NCBI GenBank assembly: GCA_025603075.1
Contig: MU626545.1
Span: 1-21,152, forward strand
Length of the DNA: 21,152 nucleotides
Direction of reading: 5' to 3'
Origin: Neoconidiobolus thromboides FSU 785
Taxonomy: Eukaryota > Entomophthoromycota > Entomophthoromycetes > Entomophthorales > Neoconidiobolaceae
This document shows, piece after piece, positions 7,553-17,306 of the stretch. Positions within the stretch are counted from its first letter, which is position 1. Each line of letters opens with the position of its first letter. A model generated the notes under the pieces. The model made no database searches and was not told the DNA's origin. It saw only the letters and a list, made by a program, of their open reading frames with translations. The position numbers and the translations under genes are program-made.

Positions 7553-9324
7553 ATGCCATCTATAACACAAATAATTATTCTAGGTTTAATAATACGATTG
7601 AGTTTAATTGTATTATTTCCTGACTTTTGTATTTTATTAAAAAATAGAATTGAATTAATAACCCCAATTACGGATTTTGAATCAAGTGAGATTTTTGATT
7701 ATTAATTTATTTAACTTATTAATATTTATTATTTTATTATTACTATTATTCTTTAGTTAAAGAGGGTTTATTTTTATTAAAATATTCGATACCTCCTTAT
7801 AAAGGCGGATTATTAAGACAAGTAATTAATATTTGATAATAATTTTAATTAATTTTAATTATATTTTCTCTCAAATAGAACCCTATCATCTTGTTATTAT
7901 TACAACCAGTGATTAATCTTCATCCTATTATTATTCAACTTTATTATATCTCTATTGATACTATCTTATGTCTATTATACTACAAAATAGGCCAATTATA
8001 TAAGAAACGAAAAGAAAGTTATGAACTTCGAAATGAAAAGGGAGAAGTAAAAACCCAAGTTTGGAAAATTGAACCAGAATTATTAGGATTAGTTTATTAC
8101 TTAAATCCGTTAACTGTATTATCTTGTATGTCATTGTCAACAGCTATTTTTAATCATTTCTTCTTATTGTTAGCTATTACGTTTGCTGTTAATTGTAAGT
8201 TTTAATTATTTAGTTGAAGGAGGATTGTACTAAGTTTAGTTTATTTTTTTAGACAATATTTTACTATCAACATTGTTTCTTTCATTATCATCGATGATTT
8301 CTTTTTATCCTATTATATTAATTATACCAATTCATTTATTGACAAGTGGTAAGGAAAATAGAAAGAAATGGGTAAGTTTGAATATATTATATTTAATTAT
8401 ATTTAATTATATTTAATTATTTTATTCTATTTTTATTTTAGTTGTACATAATTAAAACAATTTATTTTGTAATACAATGGTTGGTAGTAATTAATTTTAT
8501 TATCTATTATAATTTTAATAATTGGGATTATTTAAAAAATTCGATTGGGACAATGTAAGTTATATATATACATAAAATGTAACAATATAATATAATAATA
8601 TTTTTGTTGACTTTACTTTATTAATAATTATTCTTAACTTTTAGTTTCTTTGTTAAAGATTTAACCCCAAATCTTGGCTTATATTGGTATTTCTTCATTG
8701 AAATGTTTGAACAATTTCGAATGTATTTTACAATTGCATTTCAATTTTTTAATTTTGGGTTTATATTGCCAATTACTTTTAAATTTTAGTAAGTTTATTT
8801 ATTTTATATTAACTTGTTTACTAATTAATTATTTTTTATTTCATATTTTTTAGTAATCAGCCCATGTTTGTTTTATTATTACAATTAATTATTAATTCGA
8901 TATTCAAATCGTATCCTTCTATTGCTGATTTATGTTTTTATTTACCATTTTTAATATTATTTAAAGATTTATTAAAATGTAAGTTAATATTTATTTAATT
9001 AGTAATAACAATACAAAATATAAAATATAAAATATAAAATATAAAATATAATTACTAATCTTATTTATATTATTATTTATTATAGATTTAACTCAAATCA
9101 AGGTTATAAGCTTAACAATAATAATAAGTCTGTTGTTTTCGCCTATATTATGGTTAGGATGGATTGAATCTCATACTGCTAATGCTAATTTCTATTATGG
9201 AGTTACTATTGCTTATTCAATTGCTCAATGTTTTTTAGTATCGGATATTTTATTAGCTTATAGAAAGTTTGAGTTTGTAAATTTTTATAATAATTTAAAA
9301 GAAAAGAAATTATTATTTAAATAA
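7553..9324 (+). CDS. PIGU: GPI transamidase complex subunit PIG-U (Gab1/Cdc91)
   Basis: A multi-spanning ER membrane subunit of the complex that transfers preassembled GPI anchors onto proteins. Eight exons join in frame: 7553-7685, 7757-7821, 7879-8194, 8253-8371, 8442-8554, 8645-8788, 8854-8978, 9086-9324. They total 1254 bases, 417 residues (human PIG-U 435). Family landmarks in order are TPITDF..EGLFLL..PPYKGG near the N-terminus, YYLNPLTVLSC, then the signature DLTPNLGLYWYFFIEMFEQF, FKSYPSIAD, and LWLGWIESHTANANFYYG near the C-terminus. Most of the rest is hydrophobic membrane helix. All introns begin GT and end AG; they are 57 to 107 bases. The start matches the family's short N-terminus. 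The gene converges on TRM82. Identification is very secure; the individual splice sites are predicted, but each keeps the frame. Confidence 0.93.
9015..9049 (+). repeat. heptanucleotide tandem repeat in PIGU intron 7
   Basis: Five perfect copies of AAAATAT lie inside the longest PIGU intron (8979-9085). This explains why that intron is longer than the others. A three-fold 10-base repeat (ATATTTAATT) occurs similarly in the intron at 8372-8441. Confidence 0.85.
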
Positions 9325-9372
9325 AAATATAATAAAACATATGATTTTTATATTTTATTTATTCTATCTATT

Positions 9373-10973
9373 TTAATGATCAGTTGTCTTTTTCTTTTTT
9401 ATACCATTTTCTTCTTCTTCAGGCATTAATGTTAAATTAATAAATTTACGATGTTCAGATATACACGGTAATCTAAAATCTTTTGGAGCTAATAATAATA
9501 TTAGTATGGAGATATACTTATAACTTATAAACTTACCATCAAATTTATTAAATTCCAAATTTTCATATTGTTTAGTATCTTGTTTATTGTATTGAGTCTA
9601 AAATAAAAAGTATAAAATATTAATATCAATATCGTTATTATTATGAACAGCTTACTTTATCTTCATTTAATTTAAAACATTGAATTTGATTATTATTATT
9701 GTTAGTTGATACAATTAATTGATTTTGATGATCAAATGTAAATGATATTACATTATCTTCAAATTCAATTGTATCAAAATATTCAAGTTCAATATTATTA
9801 TTTAATTTTAATATTACAATTTTATTTAAACTATAATAATATAATATAATATAATAAATAAATAAATAAATAAAATATTTTATAATTTACTTTTCACATC
9901 CCGTACCAATTAATGTAAATCTCTCTTTTTCCTCAACTTCATTAAAATGATTTAATTTTATATTATTTAAATTGATATCCCCATCCTTTTCTTCTTCTTT
10001 ATTAAAATATTGTTTTAATTCCAATTGATTGATTTTAATTAATTTATTAAAATCGAATAAAATGATATTGCCATCACCCCCAACAGAAAATAACCAATTT
10101 TTATCTTGAATTTGACTAAAAATCATTTTACTTACATATGATTTATGACCAAGTAAATAGCCATGAATATTATATCCATTAGGGTATTTACTTACTCTTA
10201 TTTTTTCATCTCTATCTGCAGTTAATACATATTTATTATCTTTAGATATTAACTATAATTGTTAATAATAATAAATAAATTAATATTGATATAAATTTCA
10301 AAAACTTACAATATCCATTAATACCGAAACATGACCAACAATAGGTTCAATTTCTTTATCTTCAGTAACTTCTTCATTCATATTAAAACTAATATTTATA
10401 TTATATATAAAAATTAGTAGCTCTTATTTATTATAATAAATTATTTAATATTACCTATAAGCATCTCCAAACTTATCCGCAATAACTACTTGATTACCAA
10501 AAATATCAAAATCTATAGCAGTAGGTCTTTTTATTACCATTCTATTTTAGTTATATAGAAAAAAATAAAACAATTAATTTTTAAAATATAATAACAGTAA
10601 TTCTCAATCCTTTACCTTTGATATTCTATCTTCCAATTTTCTGTGTTATAAACTTTAATTTGTTTGTTATCTAAAATAACCCCAACTTTGCTACCATCTT
10701 TGCTATATTTAATATCACGTACTAAATGTTCAATACTAGGTGAATACTCTTTTGATTGTATTGATTCAATATTATTGTTATGAATTTCTTTGTCTAAAGA
10801 TAAATCAATAATAATGGGATCAATGGAACTAAAGAGGGAAGAATTAGTATTTGAAAGAGATGGATGGGGGATGAAATTGATTTAACTTACTTTTCATTTA
10901 ATATATATAATAAACTAATTTGGACAATGATCAATTGTGATTTTCTAGGGGAAACTAAGAGTTTATGTAACAT
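9373..10973 (-). CDS. TRM82: tRNA (guanine-N7-)-methyltransferase non-catalytic subunit Trm82 (WDR4)
   Basis: A WD40-repeat partner of Trm8 that stabilises the enzyme forming m7G46 in tRNA. Reading the minus strand, eight exons join in frame: 10973-10891, 10828-10616, 10541-10455, 10388-10310, 10252-9891, 9830-9656, 9597-9537, 9488-9373. They total 1176 bases, 391 residues. Diagnostic segments are VVIADKFGDAYS at the exon 3/4 junction, EPIVGHVSVLMDI, the TADRDEKIRVSKYPNGY stretch, LLGHKSYVSKM, and the SVGGDGNIILFDF blade. RLPCISEHR and an acidic-then-lysine-rich tail end it. The start MLHKLLVSPRKSQLIIV resembles the first blade of yeast Trm82; it needs the first intron (10829-10890), since the frame is otherwise closed. 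Introns are 48 to 74 bases. The stop lies 48 bases from the PIGU stop, so the 3' UTRs probably overlap. Confidence 0.9.
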
Positions 10974-11145
10974 TTTTTGAAGTTTTTCTTTCTATTTTCT
11001 GTGAAATTGATTATTTAATCAAATAAAATTGAAATGGGAGTTCTATTTTTTTATACAAAATTGAGTTTTGTATTTTATTGGTGTTCTGATGAGCTTCCGT
11101 TTTTTTCGAGTTTGAAAATGAATTAAAATTAAAAAAGTAACATTT

Positions 11146-11241
11146 GGGAATGTTTTTTTGATTGCATTATTTTTCCATTTTTTAAGCGCTATTTGAGTAG
11201 AAAAATTGTTAGTAAAATTCTTGAACATAAAAAAACATCCC
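11146..11241 (+). mobile_element. MITE-like short element, copy D (complete)
   Basis: A clear copy: the left end GGGAATGTTTTTTT is nearly the reverse complement of the right end AAAAAAACATCCC. The interior has TTTTTCCATTTTTTAAGCGC, then TATTTGAG, then TTGTTAGTAAAATTCTTG. ATTT precedes it and TATTT follows. It has no coding capacity and is 96 bases long. Confidence 0.72.
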
Positions 11242-11817
11242 TATTTAGTTTAATCTAATTATGTTTTTTTTGAAATATTTAGAAATTTTCTATTCTTTAA
11301 CATATAAAAAATGGACCAAATAAAGGAAAATGGAACTTGATGTTATGATCAATTTTAGTTGAAAAATTTTCAATTTAATTTTAATAAATTCTTGATATCT
11401 TTATTTTGAGTTTATGATCTAACTACATTCTTTATTTTTTATTTATTCTATATTAAATACTAAAATAGTCTTCAATAAATAAACATAATATAGTTATGAT
11501 ACTTAATATTTTTAATATCTAAATGTAAATTAATATTTCTATTAAATATTTTAAATCATGACAATTTTATACATTTATCGAAGCAGATCTGCCCAAAAAA
11601 TCAGATTAGTTTAGAAAATGTCCAATATTAGCTTCCTATTCAAACTTAGATTTATTAGAGTAATAAATGGCGGAAGAATTTCTATACAAAAGACCTTTAA
11701 ATTTTCAATTTTCGGAATTTTCAAATTCTATCAAGAGTAATGAAAAGTGGACGGAAGCGGGATAAATTTTGAAGGGGAAGGGAGGGAAGAATTCAGGTAG
11801 TTAGTAAAAATTAAAAG

Positions 11818-11826
11818 TATATAAAG
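11818..11826 (+). promoter_or_regulatory. TATA-like box of the cysteine-rich secreted gene
   Basis: TATATAAAG lies 84 bases before the ATG at 11911, a plausible distance for a TATA box with a short 5' UTR. A G-rich purine tract lies 26 bases further upstream. Confidence 0.45.
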
Positions 11827-11910
11827 AAACAAATTTCTTATATAAATTATTAAAAAAATATTTATTAACTATTTGTAAACAGTAGTACCTTTTGTAAATT
11901 AAAGAATCAA

Positions 11911-12357
11911 ATGAAATTGACTAGCATTGTTGGATTCACCTTATTAGCCACTGGAAGCATTGAAAGTTTCAGTTTGATTAATAAACTTAAACATGTATTT
12001 ACACGTGCCCCTGATAATAGCAAATGTTTAATTGCTAATAATCAAAAATATGGATGGGCTTATACATCTGGAAAATACCCCCCTTGTTGGATCGAAAATG
12101 GTGGTAAATATGATTGTTACGACTACAAATCAGGTACTCAATGTGATAACTGGAATGGTATGTTTGATCGCTCAAAACAAGGTGGTGGTGGTAATAAACC
12201 ACCTGCAGATAGTTGTAACAGAGGTAATATGGGTACTTTATGCTATCCAGCTAAAGAAAATTGTCCTAAATGTTGGCAAAAAAATGGGAATAAATATGAT
12301 TGTTATGATAAAGTTAATGGAAATAAATGTCCTTGGGGCGGAATGGTGGAAATTTAG
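11911..12357 (+). CDS. small secreted cysteine-rich protein with two tandem repeats
   Basis: 148 residues, no introns. Residues 1 to about 20 are a signal peptide (LTSIVGFTLLATGSIESFS). The mature part has ten cysteines (39, 59, 69, 78, 102, 111, 118, 121, 131, 140), an even number that suits disulfide bonding. It is built of two homologous units, residues 37-86 and 100-147, sharing the pattern P-x-CW-x(2)-NG-x-KYDCYD-x(3)-G-x(2)-C, a Trp and GM. A Gly/Pro-rich linker (91-98) separates them. The second unit has an extra cysteine pair (C111, C118). I do not recognise the family; size, export signal and cysteine content fit an extracellular fungal protein such as a wall protein, binding protein or effector. 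A TATA-like box lies upstream. An overlapping frame at 12032-12403 is a shadow of this gene. Confidence 0.82.
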   Translation: MKLTSIVGFTLLATGSIESFSLINKLKHVFTRAPDNSKCLIANNQKYGWAYTSGKYPPCWIENGGKYDCYDYKSGTQCDNWNGMFDRSKQGGGGNKPPADSCNRGNMGTLCYPAKENCPKCWQKNGNKYDCYDKVNGNKCPWGGMVEI

Positions 12358-13139
12358 ATTCTTAATAAAGGTTGAGATATTAGTTTTCTTAGTTTATTTA
12401 TGATAATATTAACTTTTAAATTTAAAAAACTAAGTTAAAGAGTTATTAACGAGTGCGTTTTAGACTCTCTTGTGAAATAATTATTAATTTTTATAAATAA
12501 AAGGGAAACTTTTAAAGCGCTTTTCAACTTGAATACATTAATTTTATTTTTTGGAGATTGAGTTATCAACTAAGACACTTTGAGAAAAGTTGTTTAAATT
12601 ATGTTCATTACCATCTTTAGTTTATCAATTTTTGATTAAAAGTGGTCAACAAGGATTTAGTTTTTTCTATACTGTAAGTTTATTCCTAATTCGACTTTAA
12701 ATTAGTTTACAGTTAGACAATGTAATAGCTTTGCTATAGAAGTATAATTTATGCCTGTTTAAACTATTATATAAGAGTTTTTCTTAAATATTCTAACACT
12801 GTAAAAATACCATCCTTTTGTAATTGATGTCAATAAATAATTTTATCTTTAAAAATAAGTTTAAATAGTTCATTTTATTACTGGATAAAGGAATCTATTA
12901 AAATCTTAGTGGGGGATTTTGATATGTATAAATATTACACTTTAAGTTATAAGGTTGTTATATTTATTTTACAACTATGGTCACTATTAAACTATTTAAG
13001 ATATGATTTAGTATTAGTTGAGATCTATTATTTGCTATAGAATGAATGGTATAATTTGTTTTAATTAAAATTACGATAAATACAAAACAAAAATAGAAAA
13101 GTTATAATTTATATTAACTAAATTTATTGAACTAGTAAA
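12358..13139. other. intergenic region, 3' of two converging genes
   Basis: 782 bases of AT-rich sequence after the cysteine-rich gene and after the GMC gene, which converge. Stop codons are frequent in all frames and no repeat-family copy, tRNA or coding sequence was recognised. Confidence 0.5.
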
Positions 13140-15104
13140 CTAATCAAACTTAGGATTAGTTACATCTACACCATCATAATCCTCGGTATACTGATTATCA
13201 GTTTTACTTTGAGTAGTATCAGGAGGCAACTTAGCCAACACATCGGAAGCAGAACTATTATCCTCATGAACGAAATCTGCAACGACATCACCAAGCATAT
13301 GGACAAATAAATTAGGGAAGAAACCAGGGATATCAGGAAAAGCGGACATATCAACAACTCTTAAACTCTTGACACCACGAACTCGGAATCTAGAATCAAG
13401 GACAGCGTAAGGATCAGTATCAGCACCCAATTTGGCAGTACAACATACATGATGACCCCATACTGTTTCAATAATCCATTTTGCTATTTGGGTTCTCGTT
13501 TTGATATTACTACCTGGTAATGCTTCTTGGTATTTAGTACCTACATTGGTGTTGGTGCGGTTACGTAAAAACAGTATACCATCAATCAAAGCATTCATAT
13601 CTTCATAACCATTACGATTGAATTTTAATAAATTGATATCAGGTATATCATTTGGATTAGAGGATACTAAGTTGACATGGCCCTTGCTTTTGGAACGTGC
13701 TTTTAATACTAATTGTGTGAAGTAGTGTAAATTATCAACAATATCCTGGGTATAGCCTCGATAATAACCATGGAAAAAGATAGGAATACTGATAAAGAAG
13801 GTATCAGGTTCACTTAAACCAGATTTTGAATTTTTAATTTGGCCACTGAAGCCAGGAGCGTGTAAATAAGGACCAGTTTTAGTTTCTAAATAATTTTTAA
13901 AGCATCGATCTTTAGTTGGGTCTGTGATCCATGGGCAATCTTTAAATATTTCAAGATTTTGCTTTAAGTCGGTACTGTATGGGATCTCATAACGATCTTG
14001 AAGATTTTTACCTACCCCTCTAAGATTAGCAATAACTGGGATTTTAAATTTGTTTAGTTGAGTTGCATCTCCAATACCTGAAAGCATAAGTAGTTGTGGA
14101 GTCATAAAAGTACCACCAGAAATAATAATTTCTTTAGTGGCAAAGAATTGATTTGGTACACTTGAATCCCAATTAGATTGTTGATACATTGGTGATGCTT
14201 TATAAAGGTATTTACCATGGCGAACATCTACTCCGATAGCTTTCTTATTTTTATCAAATAAGATTTTAGTAGCAAAAGTATCAGTAAGAATAGTTAATGG
14301 GGTAAAAGCTCGAGCCATTTGCATTTGACCAAGAAAATTCATTCTGGTAAAGTTATTGAGATGGACACCACCTGGGATAGTAAATGTAGATTCTTGGCTA
14401 GTACCAAGTTTGCCATTAATATAACCATTGACATCATACTTTGGATTTGGACCTAAAAAGGAGAGAAAATCGATAAGTGATTGATCAATTGGACCAACAC
14501 GTTCTACTGGGTTGTAAGAAAGAGGTAACCAGCCATTGAAACCATGGTCATTAGCGTTTCTAAGATCCGTTGGATATTGATTATTTTCTAATGGCTTAAA
14601 ATATTTGTTTCTAAACGTTGCTTCTTCAAATACGGCATTTCCAGTTAAGCTCTTAAGTTGATCAAAATCTTGTTTTTGTGGGTACATTTCAATTTGAGCA
14701 TGATGTAAAGAACATCCACCTAATCCACCTACTCTTGGATAAAATACATTTTGACGGATACCGGTGATTTCTGGATAATGTTTAACAGAGAAATCAAAGG
14801 AAATCTTTGGATCTTCAGTTGCACGGAAAGAGATACCAGCGGTAGTTATATTATAACTTGCTGGCCCTGGTTCGGGCTCTGGTCCAGCTTCAATCAACAA
14901 AGTTTTGTAACCATATTTGGCTAATCTCATAGCCGCCATACCACCAGCAGATCCTCCTCCTACAACAATGTAGTCATATGTTTTATCGGCGGTTTTATAA
15001 TCATTCTTTTTATAAAGATAGGAGTCATCGCCTCCAGTATCTGTGGCGATAGTTGAGCCTGAGAATAAAATAGTAAAGGGGATAATAAAAAGAAAGCCCT
15101 TCAT
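13140..15104 (-). CDS. secreted GMC-family FAD oxidoreductase
   Basis: 654 residues in one exon. Residues 1 to about 20 are a signal peptide. TYDYIVVGGGSAGGMAAMRL (43-61) is the FAD-binding Rossmann loop and LLIEAGP (69-75) contains the ribose-binding Glu72. GGLGGCSLHHAQIEMYP is the first GMC signature region and ISGGTFMTPQLLMLSGIG the second. Near the C-terminus WGHHVCCTAKLG gives the active-site His (H551/H552), and ADTDPYAVLDSRFRVRGVKSLRVVD precedes PGFFPN, which places Asn598 at the second catalytic position. A His-Asn pair is the choline oxidase and cellobiose dehydrogenase arrangement, as opposed to His-His. It oxidises an alcohol or sugar outside the cell; the substrate cannot be told. 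The tail after about residue 615 is a Ser/Asp-rich extension. Aryl-alcohol oxidase-like is an alternative label. Confidence 0.9.
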   Translation of the reverse strand: MKGFLFIIPFTILFSGSTIATDTGGDDSYLYKKNDYKTADKTYDYIVVGGGSAGGMAAMRLAKYGYKTLLIEAGPEPEPGPASYNITTAGISFRATEDPKISFDFSVKHYPEITGIRQNVFYPRVGGLGGCSLHHAQIEMYPQKQDFDQLKSLTGNAVFEEATFRNKYFKPLENNQYPTDLRNANDHGFNGWLPLSYNPVERVGPIDQSLIDFLSFLGPNPKYDVNGYINGKLGTSQESTFTIPGGVHLNNFTRMNFLGQMQMARAFTPLTILTDTFATKILFDKNKKAIGVDVRHGKYLYKASPMYQQSNWDSSVPNQFFATKEIIISGGTFMTPQLLMLSGIGDATQLNKFKIPVIANLRGVGKNLQDRYEIPYSTDLKQNLEIFKDCPWITDPTKDRCFKNYLETKTGPYLHAPGFSGQIKNSKSGLSEPDTFFISIPIFFHGYYRGYTQDIVDNLHYFTQLVLKARSKSKGHVNLVSSNPNDIPDINLLKFNRNGYEDMNALIDGILFLRNRTNTNVGTKYQEALPGSNIKTRTQIAKWIIETVWGHHVCCTAKLGADTDPYAVLDSRFRVRGVKSLRVVDMSAFPDIPGFFPNLFVHMLGDVVADFVHEDNSSASDVLAKLPPDTTQSKTDNQYTEDYDGVDVTNPKFD

Positions 15105-15210
15105 AACGATTGTATAAATTGATCAGTAAGAAATTGATTGAAATAAATAGATAACGAGGATTGTAATGCTTTGTTGTTTTTTTAATAGCAATTTTTGGGT
15201 GAAGTGGTAA

Positions 15211-15218
15211 CTTATATA
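15211..15218 (-). promoter_or_regulatory. TATA-like box upstream of the GMC gene
   Basis: On the minus strand this reads TATATAAG, 106 bases before the GMC start codon. The intervening sequence has no in-frame ATG that would extend the protein, so it is a plausible promoter with a 5' UTR of 70 to 80 bases. Confidence 0.4.
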
Positions 15219-16848
15219 CTTTTTCATTTCTTGGCTGTATGACACCTTACATCCTATATAAATGACATGTCTGGACTTTTTTGATCTTTTACTGCCATTC
15301 CGGATTTTAAACTGGATTAGTACAAGTATATCTTTTAGGAATATAGGATATTTAGCCTTAATGACATTTATTAATATCAATTATGAAAAATAGGAGATTT
15401 TAACAAAGAAATGATCAAAGTGATAAAAAGTCAAATAATAATATTAAAGTAAATGATCATTTTAAATGGGGATAAATTTTGAATAATTAAAAGCTTCATA
15501 ATTTCAAAACTTCGGGTAATTCAGTTTATATGTTCAAAGGATGCTTTATTTGTAGCTAAGTTTTCAATTTTTTTATTAGAATATTGTAGTAAAAGCGATA
15601 TTCCTTCCTAACTTTATAATACTTACTATAATTCTCAAAATGTTAATTCAAATATTATCAGCAGTATCATTACTTTGATTTGTGAGGATTATTGATCTTT
15701 AGATAAATTTGGTAATAAAAAATAAAATAAATCAACTTTATTAATATTAATGTGATTTCCTATTATTACGTATAAAGTTAATTTAAATTTTTTTTATTTA
15801 AGTGATTTATTTTCATTTAAAACTTTGATGCAGAAAAAAGTAAGAAAATAGTGTTATAAACATGACAATTATATTATATAACAAATTTAGGAAAGAAATC
15901 ATATTAAAAGGTCATGGATAAACAGCAGTAAATAAGGTTAAATTCTAAAAAGCAAGGAGCTTAGGATAAATCTTTTAGTTTTAGCACTAGTGGCTAAATG
16001 AACAATTATCAAGTGGAAAATCCATATAATTTGTTTTTATCAAATAACATAAACCTTAAATTAATAATTAACTATTTTTATTTTGAATCGAAATTCAAAA
16101 AAATGCCTTTATTATATAAGTTAGTGGGAATATTAGTAAAATATGGAAATTAAGCTATTACCCTATACCGCTTCAGACTTTAATTATATCCTTACCTTAT
16201 TTCCATCGGCTAATAAGCTTTTTAAGCTTTAATTTGTGGTTTAAAGCTCTTCTTATTGCATAAATGGATATAAAATATAGTCTGGTTTTTAGATTAATAT
16301 ATCCGTTTAATGATTTTGAACATCGCAATTTGAGCCATTCTGCTTGAATTATATAATAAGAGAAGTACTCTAATTTATGTGCTATGATATAATATCTGTT
16401 ACATTCTTCATAGTCTAATATTAATAAGACTATTATTTTTGTTTCAAATCTTGTAATTATACCTATGACCTTTTATAAGTAGAATGTTTTAAGGTAGCTA
16501 ATGTTCTCAAATAAGCATTTATATCAAACCACTTATTTTGCGTTTTTTGAATATTGAGTAAATATTGACAAGAAAATATGAATAATAGAATACTTTAATT
16601 CATTTAAGTCACTTATTGATAAAAAATTCAAATTAAACTTACTTGATATAACAATAACTAGTTTAAATATTCTATATTAGTTTTAGGTAATTAGTATTTA
16701 ATATTATAATAATTAGCTTTTAGTTTAATCGCATTTATGATTATTTTAATTCAACGAAAAATGAATAAAAATTAATTTGATTTATTTGCTATCAATAAAT
16801 TGTATAAATTATTAATTATAAGCTTTGAAAGGGAATTTTTAAACAATT

Positions 16849-16956
16849 GAGAATGTTTTTTTTGACTTCGTTATTTTTTCCATTTTTTAAGTGCTATTTG
16901 AGCTGGAAAATTTGTTAGTAAAATTCTTAAATACAAAAATACAAAAATACATCCCC
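16849..16956 (+). mobile_element. MITE-like short element, copy E
   Basis: It starts GAGAATGTTTTTTTTGAC and ends AAAATACATCCCC. The core TTTTTTCCATTTTTTAAGTG then CTATTTGAGC then TTGTTAGTAAAATTCTTAAA matches the copies at 1727 and 11146. A short internal duplication of ACAAAAAT near the right end makes it longer, 108 bases. AATT borders both ends (CAATT before, AATTAATT after), a possible 4-base target duplication. Confidence 0.7.
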
Positions 16957-17186
16957 AATTAATTAAAATAGTTCAAATTTATAAATTATTGTATTTTCAA
17001 AATAAAAAACTTTAGACTAGAAACTACACCTTATTGCTAGCTTTTCTAAATAATAATATAAAAGTACTGTGTAGTGCTTTTTAGTGGGATATAATAATTT
17101 ATAAAGCTTAAAAATGCTTGTATATTAATCACATAACTCTTATGCTTTTAGACTAATAAAACAATTTATTAAACTTTAATATTCAA

Positions 17187-17278
17187 GGGTGCTTTCTTTG
17201 GTTTCATCACTTTTTCCTTTTTTCAGGTGTTATTGAGGGGGGAAGAAGTTAGTGAATTTCTTAAACAAAAGACATTCC
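17187..17278 (+). mobile_element. MITE-like short element, copy F (diverged)
   Basis: GGGTGCTTTCTTTGG then TTTCATCACTTTTTCC then GGTGTTATTGAGGGG then GTTAGTGAATTTCTTAAAC then AGACATTCC. The order and spacing are those of copies B, D and E, with several substitutions including a more GC-rich centre. Confidence 0.6.
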
Positions 17279-17281
17279 ATT

Positions 17282-17306
17282 GTCACCAAGTAATCAAATT
17301 GGTGAC
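17282..17306. repeat. perfect 8-bp inverted repeat (hairpin)
   Basis: GTCACCAA at 17282-17289 and TTGGTGAC at 17299-17306 pair perfectly around a 9-base loop. It begins 3 bases after copy F of the short element. AGAGTC and GACTCT at 17357-17369 form a second, tighter palindrome nearby. Confidence 0.6.

Larger units (their letters stand above)
10974..11910. other. intergenic region between TRM82 and the cysteine-rich gene
   Basis: It contains the divergent promoters of TRM82 (minus) and the secreted cysteine-rich gene (plus), one complete MITE-like element at 11146-11241, a purine-only tract at 11771-11791 and a TATA-like box at 11818. The rest (about 11250-11730) is AT-rich with nothing recognised. 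Confidence 0.5.

Noticed and set aside
11043-11228. 61-codon open frame on the minus strand
   Set aside because: It overlaps copy D of the same repeat, antisense, and is low in complexity.
12032-12403. 123-codon open frame overlapping the cysteine-rich gene
   Set aside because: It is a second frame of the same DNA; only the other frame has a signal peptide, an even cysteine count and an internal repeat.
15123-15380. 85-codon open frame upstream of the GMC gene
   Set aside because: It covers the TATA-like region of the GMC promoter and has no recognisable domain or initiation context.
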